Shown: piece by piece, positions 15,125 through 21,976 of the stretch
Layout: every line of letters starts with the position of its first letter
How positions within the stretch are numbered: the stretch's first letter is position 1
NCBI GenBank assembly: GCA_964612675.1
Contig: CAZTDD010000112.1
Coordinates: forward strand, 1-21,976
Reading direction: 5' to 3'
DNA: 21,976 nucleotides
Source: CAZTDD01 sp964612675
GTDB taxonomy: Bacteria; Hinthialibacterota; Hinthialibacteria; Hinthialibacterales; JAKPRU01
The notes under the pieces: generated by a model
The model's database searches: none
What the model was told of the DNA's origin: nothing
The model's input: only the letters and a program-made list of their open reading frames with translations
Position numbers and translations under genes: made by a program

Positions 15125-16561
15125 ATGGCTACAGACAATCTCCCCCGCTGCCTTTTCCTGAATCCGCCGATGCGGGACGGCACGATCTATATGAAGGAGA
15201 TCGGCCGCTGCGGACGGCGGAGTATCGGTGGCGAGCTGTGGCCGCAGACCGGGTTAGCGTATTTGGCGGCTGTGGCACGCGAAAAGCGATGCCCGGTACA
15301 GCTTCTCGATGCCATGGCGCTCGGCTGGGATTGGGACCACACGGCGAATAAAGCGCAGGAATTTCGTCCGGACCTCGTTATTGTATTGGCCACAACACCG
15401 ACATTTCCCAACGATGCCGCGTTTGTACGGTTCCTCAGGCAGTCTCTGGAGACGCGTATAGCGCTTGTCGGGACGCATGTGACCGCTCTTCCCTCTGAAT
15501 CGCTGACACAGTCCGGGGCCGATTATGTGATCCTGGGGGAAGCCGAGCCGATTGTCGGGGACCTGATCGATCGATGGAACCAATCCGAAATGGATATCCC
15601 CGGATTGGCCTTCAGAAGGAACAACGAAACTGTTCTCAATCCCCGGCGATCTTTCGTGGAACCGCTCGACGATTTGCCCGACCCCGCACGCGATTTGCTG
15701 CCGCTGAAACGCTATACCATGCCGTTTACCGAGGGCAGACCGTTTGTCACTGTGATCCCGTGCCGTGGGTGTCCGTTCCCGTGTACGTTTTGTCGTGCCG
15801 GAGATGTCTGGGGAAAGAAGGTCCGTGTGCGTTCGCCGGACCGCGTGGTCGCGGAGCTGGAGGAGGTTCGAGATCGTTACGGGATACGCGATGTCGTCTT
15901 CATGACGGATACCCTGCTTGCGAATCGCGACTGGGCGCTGAGTTTTTTTCAGTCCATCGTTGAGGCTGGTTTAGAAATCAACTGGATCGGCAATGCCCGA
16001 ACGGATCAGGTGGATACCGAACTTCTCAACGCGATGAAACGTTCCGGGTGTCGTTTGATTTCTTACGGTATCGAATCCGGTTCGCAGGAGATGCTCGAGT
16101 CGATGAGGAAACACCTGACGCTTGAACAGTCTCTAAATGCGGTCCGCATGACCAAAGAGGCCGGCATCACAACATTCGCCTATTTTGTTCTCGGTCTGCC
16201 CGGTGAGACAAAGGAGACCATCCGGCAGTCTATCGACTTTGCGCGCAAACTGGATGCCGACTACGTCAATTTCCATATCGCGACACCGTTCCCGGGAACC
16301 GAGTTTTATCGTCAGGCGAAAGAAAACGGCTGGTTGATCAGCGATCGATGGGAGGATTATGAAGAGGAGGGCTCGGCGGTGGTTTCTTATCCTCAACTTT
16401 CAGCCGATGAACTTGTCGCCGCTCAGAAAAAGGCGATGCTCCTTTCCTACGCAAATCCTTCCCGACTGGTTCGCGAAGTTTCAAACATACGCAGTTTTGA
16501 CGATTTGGTCGCAAAATGCCGGGCGGGATGTCGTTTGTTCAAGTTGTTTTCAAAACGATGA
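15125..16561 (+). CDS. B12-binding-domain radical SAM protein
   Basis: A 478-residue enzyme with an N-terminal cobalamin-binding-type domain (about residues 5-155) and a radical SAM domain (about 200-400). The iron-sulfur motif is C216-x3-C220-x2-C223 (GCPFPCTFC). GIESGS at about 317-322 is the usual SAM-contacting strand, and FVLGLPGET follows. The N-terminal domain lacks an obvious D-x-H-x-x-G, as in many BchE/HpnP-type proteins. Relatives perform methylations, ring formation or other C-C chemistry, but the substrate cannot be deduced. GAGG about seven bases upstream supports the ATG. The gene diverges from the GH-like gene across 102 bp and is followed by repeat DNA. Family certain, reaction unknown. 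Confidence 0.88.
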   Translation: MATDNLPRCLFLNPPMRDGTIYMKEIGRCGRRSIGGELWPQTGLAYLAAVAREKRCPVQLLDAMALGWDWDHTANKAQEFRPDLVIVLATTPTFPNDAAFVRFLRQSLETRIALVGTHVTALPSESLTQSGADYVILGEAEPIVGDLIDRWNQSEMDIPGLAFRRNNETVLNPRRSFVEPLDDLPDPARDLLPLKRYTMPFTEGRPFVTVIPCRGCPFPCTFCRAGDVWGKKVRVRSPDRVVAELEEVRDRYGIRDVVFMTDTLLANRDWALSFFQSIVEAGLEINWIGNARTDQVDTELLNAMKRSGCRLISYGIESGSQEMLESMRKHLTLEQSLNAVRMTKEAGITTFAYFVLGLPGETKETIRQSIDFARKLDADYVNFHIATPFPGTEFYRQAKENGWLISDRWEDYEEEGSAVVSYPQLSADELVAAQKKAMLLSYANPSRLVREVSNIRSFDDLVAKCRAGCRLFKLFSKR

Positions 16562-16668
16562 CGGACGGGATTCGTTTTATGGACATGGAGAAAAATGGAC
16601 CGTATCACGGGTTCAACCACGCCCAAGTGGAGTTGGGGGTGGCATCCAGGTGCTTGTCAGTGAATTCC

Positions 16669-16970
16669 TTCCCCAAGTTTGACGCCATCGCAAAAAGTCC
16701 GGCGGAGTTCTTCCCCCTCTCCCTCTGGGAGAGGGCGGGGTGAGGGATCTTTGCATTTTGCGTCACCCCTCCCTCTGTATTTAATGAATTCCTGTCATCA
16801 CAAACACCTTTTGCCTCTGCTTAATTTGCTGTGTCTGGCGAATACACAAGCGAAGAATAATACCCGAATCCAGTGCAATGATGACCCCTCACCCTAACCC
16901 TCTCCCGGCGGGAGAGGGGAACTTCTAATGTCAGGGGACGACTTTTTGCGGTGCCCTCAAGACTAAGGAG
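16669..16970 (+). mobile_element. MITE-like element with about 30-bp terminal inverted repeats
   Basis: A gene-free, roughly 300-bp element. The left end reads CCCCAAGTTTGACGCCATCG then CAAAAAGTC, and the right end is the inverse, GACTTTTTGCG then GTGCCCTCAAGACTAAGGAG. Just inside each end sits a CCCTCTCCC/GGGAGAGGG palindrome, with GGGGTGAGGG on the left and CCCCTCACCCTAACCC on the right as a second inverted pair. The unique core holds CTGGCGAATACACAAG and CGAATCCAGTGCAATGAT, which the copy at 1-216 preserves. Another copy enters at 21911. No open reading frame of interest and no clear target-site duplication is visible. The layout fits a non-autonomous mobile element or composite REP. Confidence 0.75.
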
Positions 16971-16984
16971 ACCGCAAAAAGTCG
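16939..16984. repeat. Perfect 14-bp inverted repeat at the junction of two repeat blocks
   Basis: CGACTTTTTGCGGT (16939-16952) and ACCGCAAAAAGTCG (16971-16984) pair perfectly around an 18-base loop. It is formed by the right end of one element meeting the left end of the next. Confidence 0.85.
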
Positions 16985-17192
16985 CGAGGAGTAACGATAG
17001 AGAAGTATGCAACCCCCTCTGTGTCTCCCCTTCCTTTGGCCACGCAAGCGTGGCTTCTTTGGGAGAGAAAATGACCCATGTGCCCGGTCGCTCATGACTC
17101 AGCTGCGTCCGTTTCTTTTCCTCCCCCGAAGATCGGGGGAGGTTAGGAGGGGGTTGAAATCCGTTTTCCAGACTTTTTGCGAACCCGTCAAG
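16971..17192 (+). repeat. Second repeat block bounded by CGCAAAAAGTC / GACTTTTTGCG
   Basis: CGCAAAAAGTC (16973-16983) and its inverse GACTTTTTGCG (17171-17181) bound about 210 bp of non-coding DNA. The right end continues AACCCGTCAAGATTGGGG, matching the right end of the first element (GTGCCCTCAAGACTAAGG). The interior differs from the first element and carries two strong hairpins: GCCACGC-AA-GCGTGGC at 17039-17054 and CCTCCCCCGA-AGA-TCGGGGGAGG at 17120-17142, the latter followed by TTAGGAGGGGGTT, a common environmental repeat motif. Together with the first block and its flanks it fills the 707-bp gap between the radical SAM and heparinase-like genes. A perfect -35 (TTGACA) occurs at 17215-17220 but without a well-spaced -10. 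Confidence 0.65.
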
Positions 17193-17268
17193 ATTGGGGA
17201 GGGATCGGGTGGGGTTGACAGGGAAGAAGGATTTTTCCCGGGCTCCTAAAGAATGCGAGAGGTGAAAC

Positions 17269-19377
17269 ATGCAACGACGCAAGTGTTTCTGTCTTTGTTT
17301 CGCGACCGTATTTGTCTTTACGGTTTATCAGCCGAATCCTGCCTGTTCTCAGACCGAGCGGAATCGCGTCCGAGAAGGGACATCGGTTTACCCGGTTCTC
17401 ATTGCACGTAGCGTGAAGACCGGCCACCCGCGCCTCTTTGTCACACATGAATCCATTGATGAACTGAAGCAACGCGTGGAGACCGACCGACAAGAGATTT
17501 ATCAGGATATGGTGAGCCGTCTTCGCGAGGATTGGTTTCGCGACAATATGAATGAGGTGGGTTGGACCGCCCGAAACGGTCTCGAGGCCTGGGGACTTGC
17601 AGCGATGCTGACAGAAGACCCGTACTATCTTGAAGCGATTGAAGAGCAATTCGAGGCTGTATCCAATGATTTACCTCGAAATCAATATCTCACGCCGTCC
17701 TATTTACGTGGTCTCTCACTCGTTTATGACTGGACTTATTCTCTCGTGACACCGGAGGAGAGAGAAAGGCGTGCGGAGGTCCTCTGCCGGCTCGCGGATT
17801 ATTGCCGGACGATCTGGAGGCACAACGACTTTAATAATCATTTTGTCGCTGAACGGATGGTTGTGCTTTATCCCGGCGTCGCCCTACACGGTGACGGCTA
17901 TTTCCCCGAAAAGGTGAATCTGTATCTCGAAGAAGGCAAAGACTTCTGGTTGAACCATGCAATTCCGGCCGCGAACCAAATGGCGGGACAGGAAGGAGGC
18001 CACGCGGAAGGATTCAGCTACGCAGGATGGGGGTATGCGCCGCATATCGCCTTTGCGGCGGAACTCTGGCGGACCGTGTTCGGGCAGGATCTTTACAGCG
18101 AAATTTCGTTTTTGCGGGAATATGCCTCATGGAATATCCATTGCATGCGTCCGCAGGATGGCGCGGTTGTCCGATCCGAAGACTGTCATTCCGGTTACAA
18201 ATGGAATCAGGGGAATGAGGGCGCCTATATGCCCCTTCTCGCGGCCCGATACCGAGACGGCCTCGCTCAGTACATCCTTTCTCAAACGCCGACAAAATAC
18301 CCTCAATTGCGTTGGGGCGAGGTACTTTGGTACGAGCCGTCGGTTCCGATTACTCAACCAAAATCGCTACCACTGTCACGGTTCTTCTCCGGACTTGGCT
18401 GGGTCGTCACACGGTCGGGGTGGGACGAGAACGACACAATGGCCATGTTTCAGTGCGGTGATTTTTACGCGGGACACCAGCATGTCGACAACAACAGTTT
18501 TGTGATCCACCGTGGCGGACCGCTGGCTATCGACAGCGGTGTGTATGACGAAAGCCCGCACCGGGCGAACTACTTCTGCCGCTCCATTGCGCATAATACG
18601 ATTACTGTCTTCGATCCGGAGGAAGAATTCTCGAATGCGACCTGGTCGCCCAGGGGAACGGGGGGTTCTAATGACGGCGGTCAACTTCGCGGTATGCCGG
18701 CCAGTCGGTTCGGCGAGGTCTTTCCGGGGTCACAGCACGATGTCGGAAACATTATCTCCTACGTGACCGGCGTTCATTTTACCTACACCTGCGGTGATGC
18801 CACCCGGGCTTACTCACAGAATAAATTGTCCCTATTTACGCGCGAATTTCTGCATATTCGCCCCGATCTGTTCATCATTCTCGATAAAGTCGTCTCCAAA
18901 TCGCCGGAATATACAAAACGATGGCTTCTGCACAGCATCGACGAGCCCGATGTTGACGGTGACACTGTTATTATTACGCAAGGGAAGGGCAGACTGATTT
19001 GTGAAACTCTTTTGCCGGAACGGGTATCGATCGAAAAAGTCGGCGGCCCTGGACGTGAGTTTTGGGTCAACGGTCAAAATTATCCCCCGCATAAAAGCGA
19101 TCCGGAAGCCGGTGCGTGGCGTGTTGAAGTTTCACCCGATCAAGAGAGAACCGAGGATGTCTTTCTTCATGTGCTCCTGGCAGGTGACAGGAATCTTTCG
19201 GCTATGATTCCTTTGAAAGTGGAACGGGATGATGAACGGGTCCGTGTTGAAGGAGAATATGTAGGCGGGAATATTGAATGTGTCTTTCTACTCGACAAGG
19301 CTTTTGGAGGAAGAATCCGCATTGAGCGTGACGGGCGTGTGGAAGAAGCCGAGTTCAATGAGCAGTCGGTGAACTGA
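17269..19377 (+). CDS. Secreted heparinase II/III family polysaccharide lyase
   Basis: A 702-residue predicted lyase that would cleave uronic-acid-containing polysaccharides (heparan-like, alginate-like or related) by beta-elimination. A signal peptide covers about residues 1-27 (basic MQRRK, hydrophobic core, A-C-S end). An alpha/alpha toroid spans about 50-370 and a beta-sandwich domain about 380-690. The heparinase II/III signature GHQHVDNNSF at 402-411 carries H403/H405, followed by GGPLAIDSGVYDE. By comparison with PL15, PL17 and PL21 enzymes, N190-H191 (FNNHF) and Y251 or Y256 (EGFSYAGWGY) are catalytic candidates. GAGGTG five bases before the ATG supports the start. It stands alone behind repeat DNA, and a palindromic repeat follows 13 bases after the stop. 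Precise substrate unknown. Confidence 0.88.
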   Translation: MQRRKCFCLCFATVFVFTVYQPNPACSQTERNRVREGTSVYPVLIARSVKTGHPRLFVTHESIDELKQRVETDRQEIYQDMVSRLREDWFRDNMNEVGWTARNGLEAWGLAAMLTEDPYYLEAIEEQFEAVSNDLPRNQYLTPSYLRGLSLVYDWTYSLVTPEERERRAEVLCRLADYCRTIWRHNDFNNHFVAERMVVLYPGVALHGDGYFPEKVNLYLEEGKDFWLNHAIPAANQMAGQEGGHAEGFSYAGWGYAPHIAFAAELWRTVFGQDLYSEISFLREYASWNIHCMRPQDGAVVRSEDCHSGYKWNQGNEGAYMPLLAARYRDGLAQYILSQTPTKYPQLRWGEVLWYEPSVPITQPKSLPLSRFFSGLGWVVTRSGWDENDTMAMFQCGDFYAGHQHVDNNSFVIHRGGPLAIDSGVYDESPHRANYFCRSIAHNTITVFDPEEEFSNATWSPRGTGGSNDGGQLRGMPASRFGEVFPGSQHDVGNIISYVTGVHFTYTCGDATRAYSQNKLSLFTREFLHIRPDLFIILDKVVSKSPEYTKRWLLHSIDEPDVDGDTVIITQGKGRLICETLLPERVSIEKVGGPGREFWVNGQNYPPHKSDPEAGAWRVEVSPDQERTEDVFLHVLLAGDRNLSAMIPLKVERDDERVRVEGEYVGGNIECVFLLDKAFGGRIRIERDGRVEEAEFNEQSVN

Positions 19378-19390
19378 TCCGGTCTGTTTC

Positions 19391-19474
19391 CGTCATGGCG
19401 AGCGAAGCGTGGCCATCTCGTTTTGTCCGATTCAACGGCGAGATTCCCACGTCGCTTCGCTCCTCGGAATGACG
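19391..19474. repeat. Palindromic repeat, CGTCAT...ATGACG family (copy A)
   Basis: An 84-bp imperfect palindrome opening CGTCATGGCGAGCGAAGCG and closing CGCTTCGCTCCTCGGAATGACG in part. It lies between the convergent heparinase-like and ComEC-like genes, where it could act as a two-way transcript end. A second copy is at 20580-20653. This arm sequence belongs to a repeat type seen in many bacterial genomes. Confidence 0.85.
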
Positions 19475-19484
19475 GCTATGTGGC

Positions 19485-20468
19485 TTACTCACACAAATAC
19501 GTCCTCCGCCCTTCATTGTCACCGATTGTCATTGTGTACGACTTCGTATTGTTGGCAACGACGGCCTTGATATATTTTCCCGATTTCTCAGGGTCGGGAT
19601 TTGCAATATAAAGCGGATTTGTGTTGTCCTCATCGCTGGTTCGTACATTTCTGTGCAGCTGATAAATTGTCTCCATGCTGGGCAGATCGCGAAGCCAATG
19701 AACCACCTTTGCATCGCAGCCTTTACGCGGCCCGTTGCAGAAAACGGCCGTATTCGGATTGATGCTTTTTAGAAAAACAGGGTTATTGCTCATCTCGAAT
19801 CCGTGATGGTCCACCATATACAAATCAATTTCGCCGATACGATTGTCGGGACACACCAAAGCATATTCAATATTCCATGTAATATCGCCACCCAGGAAAA
19901 ACTGAAAATCGCCGTAGGAAAGTTTGAGCGCGATACTGTCCGCGTTGTTCGAATCGTCTCTCGGTTTCGGTTTATTTAATTCACAGAACGAATTCGTACA
20001 TTCCGATGTTTTTGGAGGGAGTACCTCCCGGTTGGCCGCGACGCATTGGAATTCGAGTTGTGGTCTGCCCGGCGTCTGTTTCAGCGGAACAACATCTCCC
20101 GGTTTCATGACAACCGATTTTCCGCCGGTGGCCTTCTTGTACCGTTCTATCTGAAACGGGAACATCTTCGGATCTTCCGGAAATTCGTCGGGGATACCGA
20201 TATCGTAGAAGTGTTTGATGGGAATCTGTTCGGCAAGATGACCGACTGCACCAAAATGATCTCTGTGCCAATGTGTCGTGATCATATAATCGATCTGTTT
20301 CAAATTATGCTTCTCTATCGGTTCCAGGATTCGTTTGGCGTCTCTTCCGTCCTCTGTATACCAGCCGGAATCGACAAGAACGACTTCATTCTGCGGTGTC
20401 ACGATCACCGTCGCCGCTCCACCCAGCACGTCGACGAAATAGATATGAAGCAAGCAGATCAGTTCCAT
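19485..20468 (-). CDS. Stand-alone ComEC/Rec2-type metallo-beta-lactamase hydrolase
   Basis: A 327-residue metallo-hydrolase like the C-terminal domain of the DNA-uptake protein ComEC, but with no membrane channel part and no clear signal peptide. The opening IYFVDVLGGAATVIVTP (residues 9-25) and LVDSG (31-35) are typical. The metal site is THWHRDHFGA with H66, H68, D70 and H71. GGD in FFLGGDITW and the VDHHGF motif match ComEC-like enzymes. The ATG at 20468 is chosen because AAGGAG lies nine bases upstream; an in-frame TTG at 20486 overlaps that site and is unlikely. Palindromic repeats of one family flank the gene on both sides. Substrate (nucleic acid or small phosphodiester) is unknown. 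Confidence 0.85.
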   Translation of the reverse strand: MELICLLHIYFVDVLGGAATVIVTPQNEVVLVDSGWYTEDGRDAKRILEPIEKHNLKQIDYMITTHWHRDHFGAVGHLAEQIPIKHFYDIGIPDEFPEDPKMFPFQIERYKKATGGKSVVMKPGDVVPLKQTPGRPQLEFQCVAANREVLPPKTSECTNSFCELNKPKPRDDSNNADSIALKLSYGDFQFFLGGDITWNIEYALVCPDNRIGEIDLYMVDHHGFEMSNNPVFLKSINPNTAVFCNGPRKGCDAKVVHWLRDLPSMETIYQLHRNVRTSDEDNTNPLYIANPDPEKSGKYIKAVVANNTKSYTMTIGDNEGRRTYLCE

Positions 20469-20579
20469 TGCGCTTTTCTCCTTCAAACGATTCCCAGTAG
20501 CATGGCCTCAATACGTCTCGAACGCAAGGTGAAACGAATTCGAATTCCAGTGTAATGTTACAGGTAGGTTGTAAGTTGT

Positions 20580-20653
20580 CGTCATTGCGAGCGAAGCGAA
20601 GCAATCTCAGCAAGTTGGGAGATCGCCACGTCGCTTCGCTCCTCGCGATGACG
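20580..20653. repeat. Palindromic repeat, CGTCAT...ATGACG family (copy B)
   Basis: A 74-bp palindrome with arms CGTCATTGCGAGCGAAGCG and CGCTTCGCTCCTCGCGATGACG in part, and a variable centre. It sits between the 3' end of proB and the 5' end of the ComEC-like gene, so it may end the proB transcript. Same family as 19391-19474. Confidence 0.88.
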
Positions 20654-20696
20654 GACACAAAATGCACGAATATGACATAAACGGGGAGATACTACG

Positions 20697-21854
20697 CTAC
20701 ATGAGAACAAGGTCGTCGCGATGGACCACTTCAGGCGGGGCTGAATCTCCTAGAATCTTGCGGATCTCGCCGGTTGTTTTGCCCCGAATTTGTGTGAGAG
20801 TTCCCTTGTCATACTGGGCCAACCCGCGTGCCAGAACGGTCCTTGATTCATCTTCAATTTCAATAAGGTCACCTTTGGAGAACGATCCACTGACCTCGGT
20901 GACTCCTCGTGCCAGTAGGCTCTTGCCGCGTTTCCGAAGGGCCTCCGCGGCTCCGGCATCCACGCGAATTCGCCCGCCGGATGGTTGTTTCCCGAATCCG
21001 ATCCAGTGCTTGCGTCCCGGCAGACGTTTTGCTGACGTTGACATCCAGGTGGCCGGCGCTTCCAGATCCCAGAGCCGTGAGAGTATCCGAGGTTGAGTGC
21101 CGTTTGTGATCGCGGTGAGTACCCCCGCCGAGGCGGCTGTTTTCGCCGCCTGGATCTTCGCTTTCATGCCCCCCAGCGACCGATAACTGTCCGATTCCCG
21201 GGCGTTCGATAGGAGCTCGTCGTCATCCGGGTTGACGTAGGGAATCAACATCTTTCTGTCATCGTTTGTATACAGTCCGTCGACAACAGTAAGCATCACA
21301 AGCAAATCCGCGTCGACTTTGCCTGCGAGGAGGGAGGCCAGCATATCGTTATCCGAAAAGCGTAGCTCATCGACCGCCACCGTGTCGTTTTCGTTCACAA
21401 TGGGGAGCGTTCCAAGCTTCAGCAGCTCCGTTAGCGCTTCGCGGGCATTTACATACGACATCCGATTATCGAGATCGTGCCGCGTGAGGAGAACCTGAGC
21501 CACCGGAATGTTGTAAATCCGGAAAATGCCTCGATATTGGTGCATCAATTCGCTTTGACCGATAGCGGCGTAGGCTTGTCTGCGGGCGAGTTTTCTTGGA
21601 CGTCTTGTGTCGCCCCGGATACGCATGCCGAGACCGATCGCACCGGAACTCACCAGAATCACTTCCAGGCCGCGTTCCCGCAGTTTCGCGATATCGCGCG
21701 CCAGCTCGACTGCCACCGGTCCGTTGAACCGGGTTTCCGGATCGTCGATTATGCGGGTTCCGACTTTAATTACAACGCGCCGGACTTCAGCCATCCGCTG
21801 CTTCAGTTCCGCGCGCTGCTCGTCTGTTAGCGTATAGGGTTCAGGATTTCTCAT
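20697..21854 (-). CDS. proB: Glutamate 5-kinase with PUA domain
   Basis: First enzyme of proline synthesis: ATP-dependent phosphorylation of glutamate at the gamma carboxylate, the usual point of proline feedback control. From ATG 21854 it has 385 residues. The amino-acid-kinase domain shows VVIKVGTRII near residues 26-35, VSSGAIGLGM near 69-78, IVNENDTVAVDELRFSDND (substrate and Mg site) and GGMKAKIQAAKTAASAG. The C-terminal PUA domain begins around SGGRIRVDAGAAEAL and ends with VVHRDDLVLM. ATG 21854 has only a weak purine run upstream. A longer reading from GTG or a similar codon at 21935 would enter the terminal repeat and is rejected. Another in-frame ATG at 21794 leaves the kinase core intact. 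Its partner proA lies at 7668-8924. Confidence 0.95.
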   Translation of the reverse strand: MRNPEPYTLTDEQRAELKQRMAEVRRVVIKVGTRIIDDPETRFNGPVAVELARDIAKLRERGLEVILVSSGAIGLGMRIRGDTRRPRKLARRQAYAAIGQSELMHQYRGIFRIYNIPVAQVLLTRHDLDNRMSYVNAREALTELLKLGTLPIVNENDTVAVDELRFSDNDMLASLLAGKVDADLLVMLTVVDGLYTNDDRKMLIPYVNPDDDELLSNARESDSYRSLGGMKAKIQAAKTAASAGVLTAITNGTQPRILSRLWDLEAPATWMSTSAKRLPGRKHWIGFGKQPSGGRIRVDAGAAEALRKRGKSLLARGVTEVSGSFSKGDLIEIEDESRTVLARGLAQYDKGTLTQIRGKTTGEIRKILGDSAPPEVVHRDDLVLM

Positions 21855-21910
21855 TGTTTTTTGGGAAATGCCTTGTTGTTGCTGGGGCGATCTGCGACCC
21901 AATCCTATTC

Positions 21911-21976
21911 CTCTCCAGTCTTGATGCCGTCGCAAAAAGTCCGGCGGAGTTCTTCCCCCTCTCCCTCTGGGAGAGG
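21911..21976 (+). repeat. Partial copy of the terminal-inverted-repeat element (left end)
   Basis: CTCTCCAGTCTTGATGCCGT followed by CGCAAAAAGTC and CGGCGGAGTTCTTCCCCCTC matches the left end of the element at 16669 onward almost exactly, and the window stops inside its CCCTCTCCCTCTGGGAGAGG palindrome. It lies 57 bp upstream of the proB start, so proB's promoter region borders or overlaps it. Confidence 0.88.

Noticed and set aside
16516..16743. Small plus-strand frame after the radical SAM gene
   Set aside because: It overlaps the end of the radical SAM gene and runs into repeat DNA; no conserved features.
16669..17192. CRISPR array
   Set aside because: The repeats are few, inverted relative to one another and unevenly spaced, and no cas gene is nearby.
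17215..17220. Promoter for the heparinase-like gene at the perfect TTGACA
   Set aside because: No -10-like hexamer occurs at 15-19 bases downstream, so the match alone is not sufficient.

Overview
The window reads as about 22 kb of chromosome from an uncultivated, Gram-negative-style bacterium. It is gene-dense, with operons on both strands and many short palindromic repeats between genes. It mixes housekeeping genes (rph, nadD, proA, proB, rpmB, argS) with secreted carbohydrate-degrading enzymes: a Tat-exported sulfatase, a glycoside-hydrolase-like protein and a heparinase II/III-type lyase. It also has a B12-binding radical SAM enzyme and a toxin-antitoxin pair. This mix is reminiscent of sulfatase-rich environmental lineages (PVC, Hydrogenedentota, Latescibacterota or Poribacteria-like), but no marker here fixes the phylum. 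No tRNA, rRNA, CRISPR array, phage gene or transposase was seen.

Layout. Positions 1-216 are a partial copy of a dispersed repeat. On the minus strand a CTP-transferase-type lipid kinase (1948-2523) overlaps a GAF histidine kinase (251-1972). On the plus strand lie a DUF433/DUF5615 antitoxin-toxin pair (2694-3298) and RNase PH (3465-4232). A DUF445 membrane protein (4252-4848, minus) and a eukaryote-type (GALK2-like) galactokinase (4926-6290, plus) diverge from a short shared region. A run of minus-strand genes follows: a small membrane protein (6297-6740), nadD and proA (7017-8924), rpmB with its own promoter and terminator (9012-9347), a PhnP-like phosphodiesterase with argS (9392-11837), then the sulfatase (11852-13429) and the glycoside-hydrolase-like gene (13571-15022). 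The radical SAM gene (15125-16561) and the heparinase-like gene (17269-19377) read on the plus strand, separated by about 700 bp of nested repeats. A stand-alone ComEC-type metallo-beta-lactamase protein (19485-20468) and proB (20697-21854) are on the minus strand. The window ends inside another copy of the first repeat.

How the genes fit together. The sulfatase, GH-like protein and heparinase-like lyase form a loose set for sulfated or uronic-acid polysaccharides, and the galactokinase could feed released galactose or GalNAc into central metabolism. No SusC/SusD or sugar transporter is present. proA and proB supply proline synthesis but lie about 12 kb apart.

The most distinctive non-coding feature is a family of roughly 300-bp elements with about 30-bp terminal inverted repeats carrying the core CGCAAAAAGTC. 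They resemble non-autonomous MITE-type elements. A full copy, a second related block and two copies truncated at the window edges are present. At least three other palindromic repeat types also occur.
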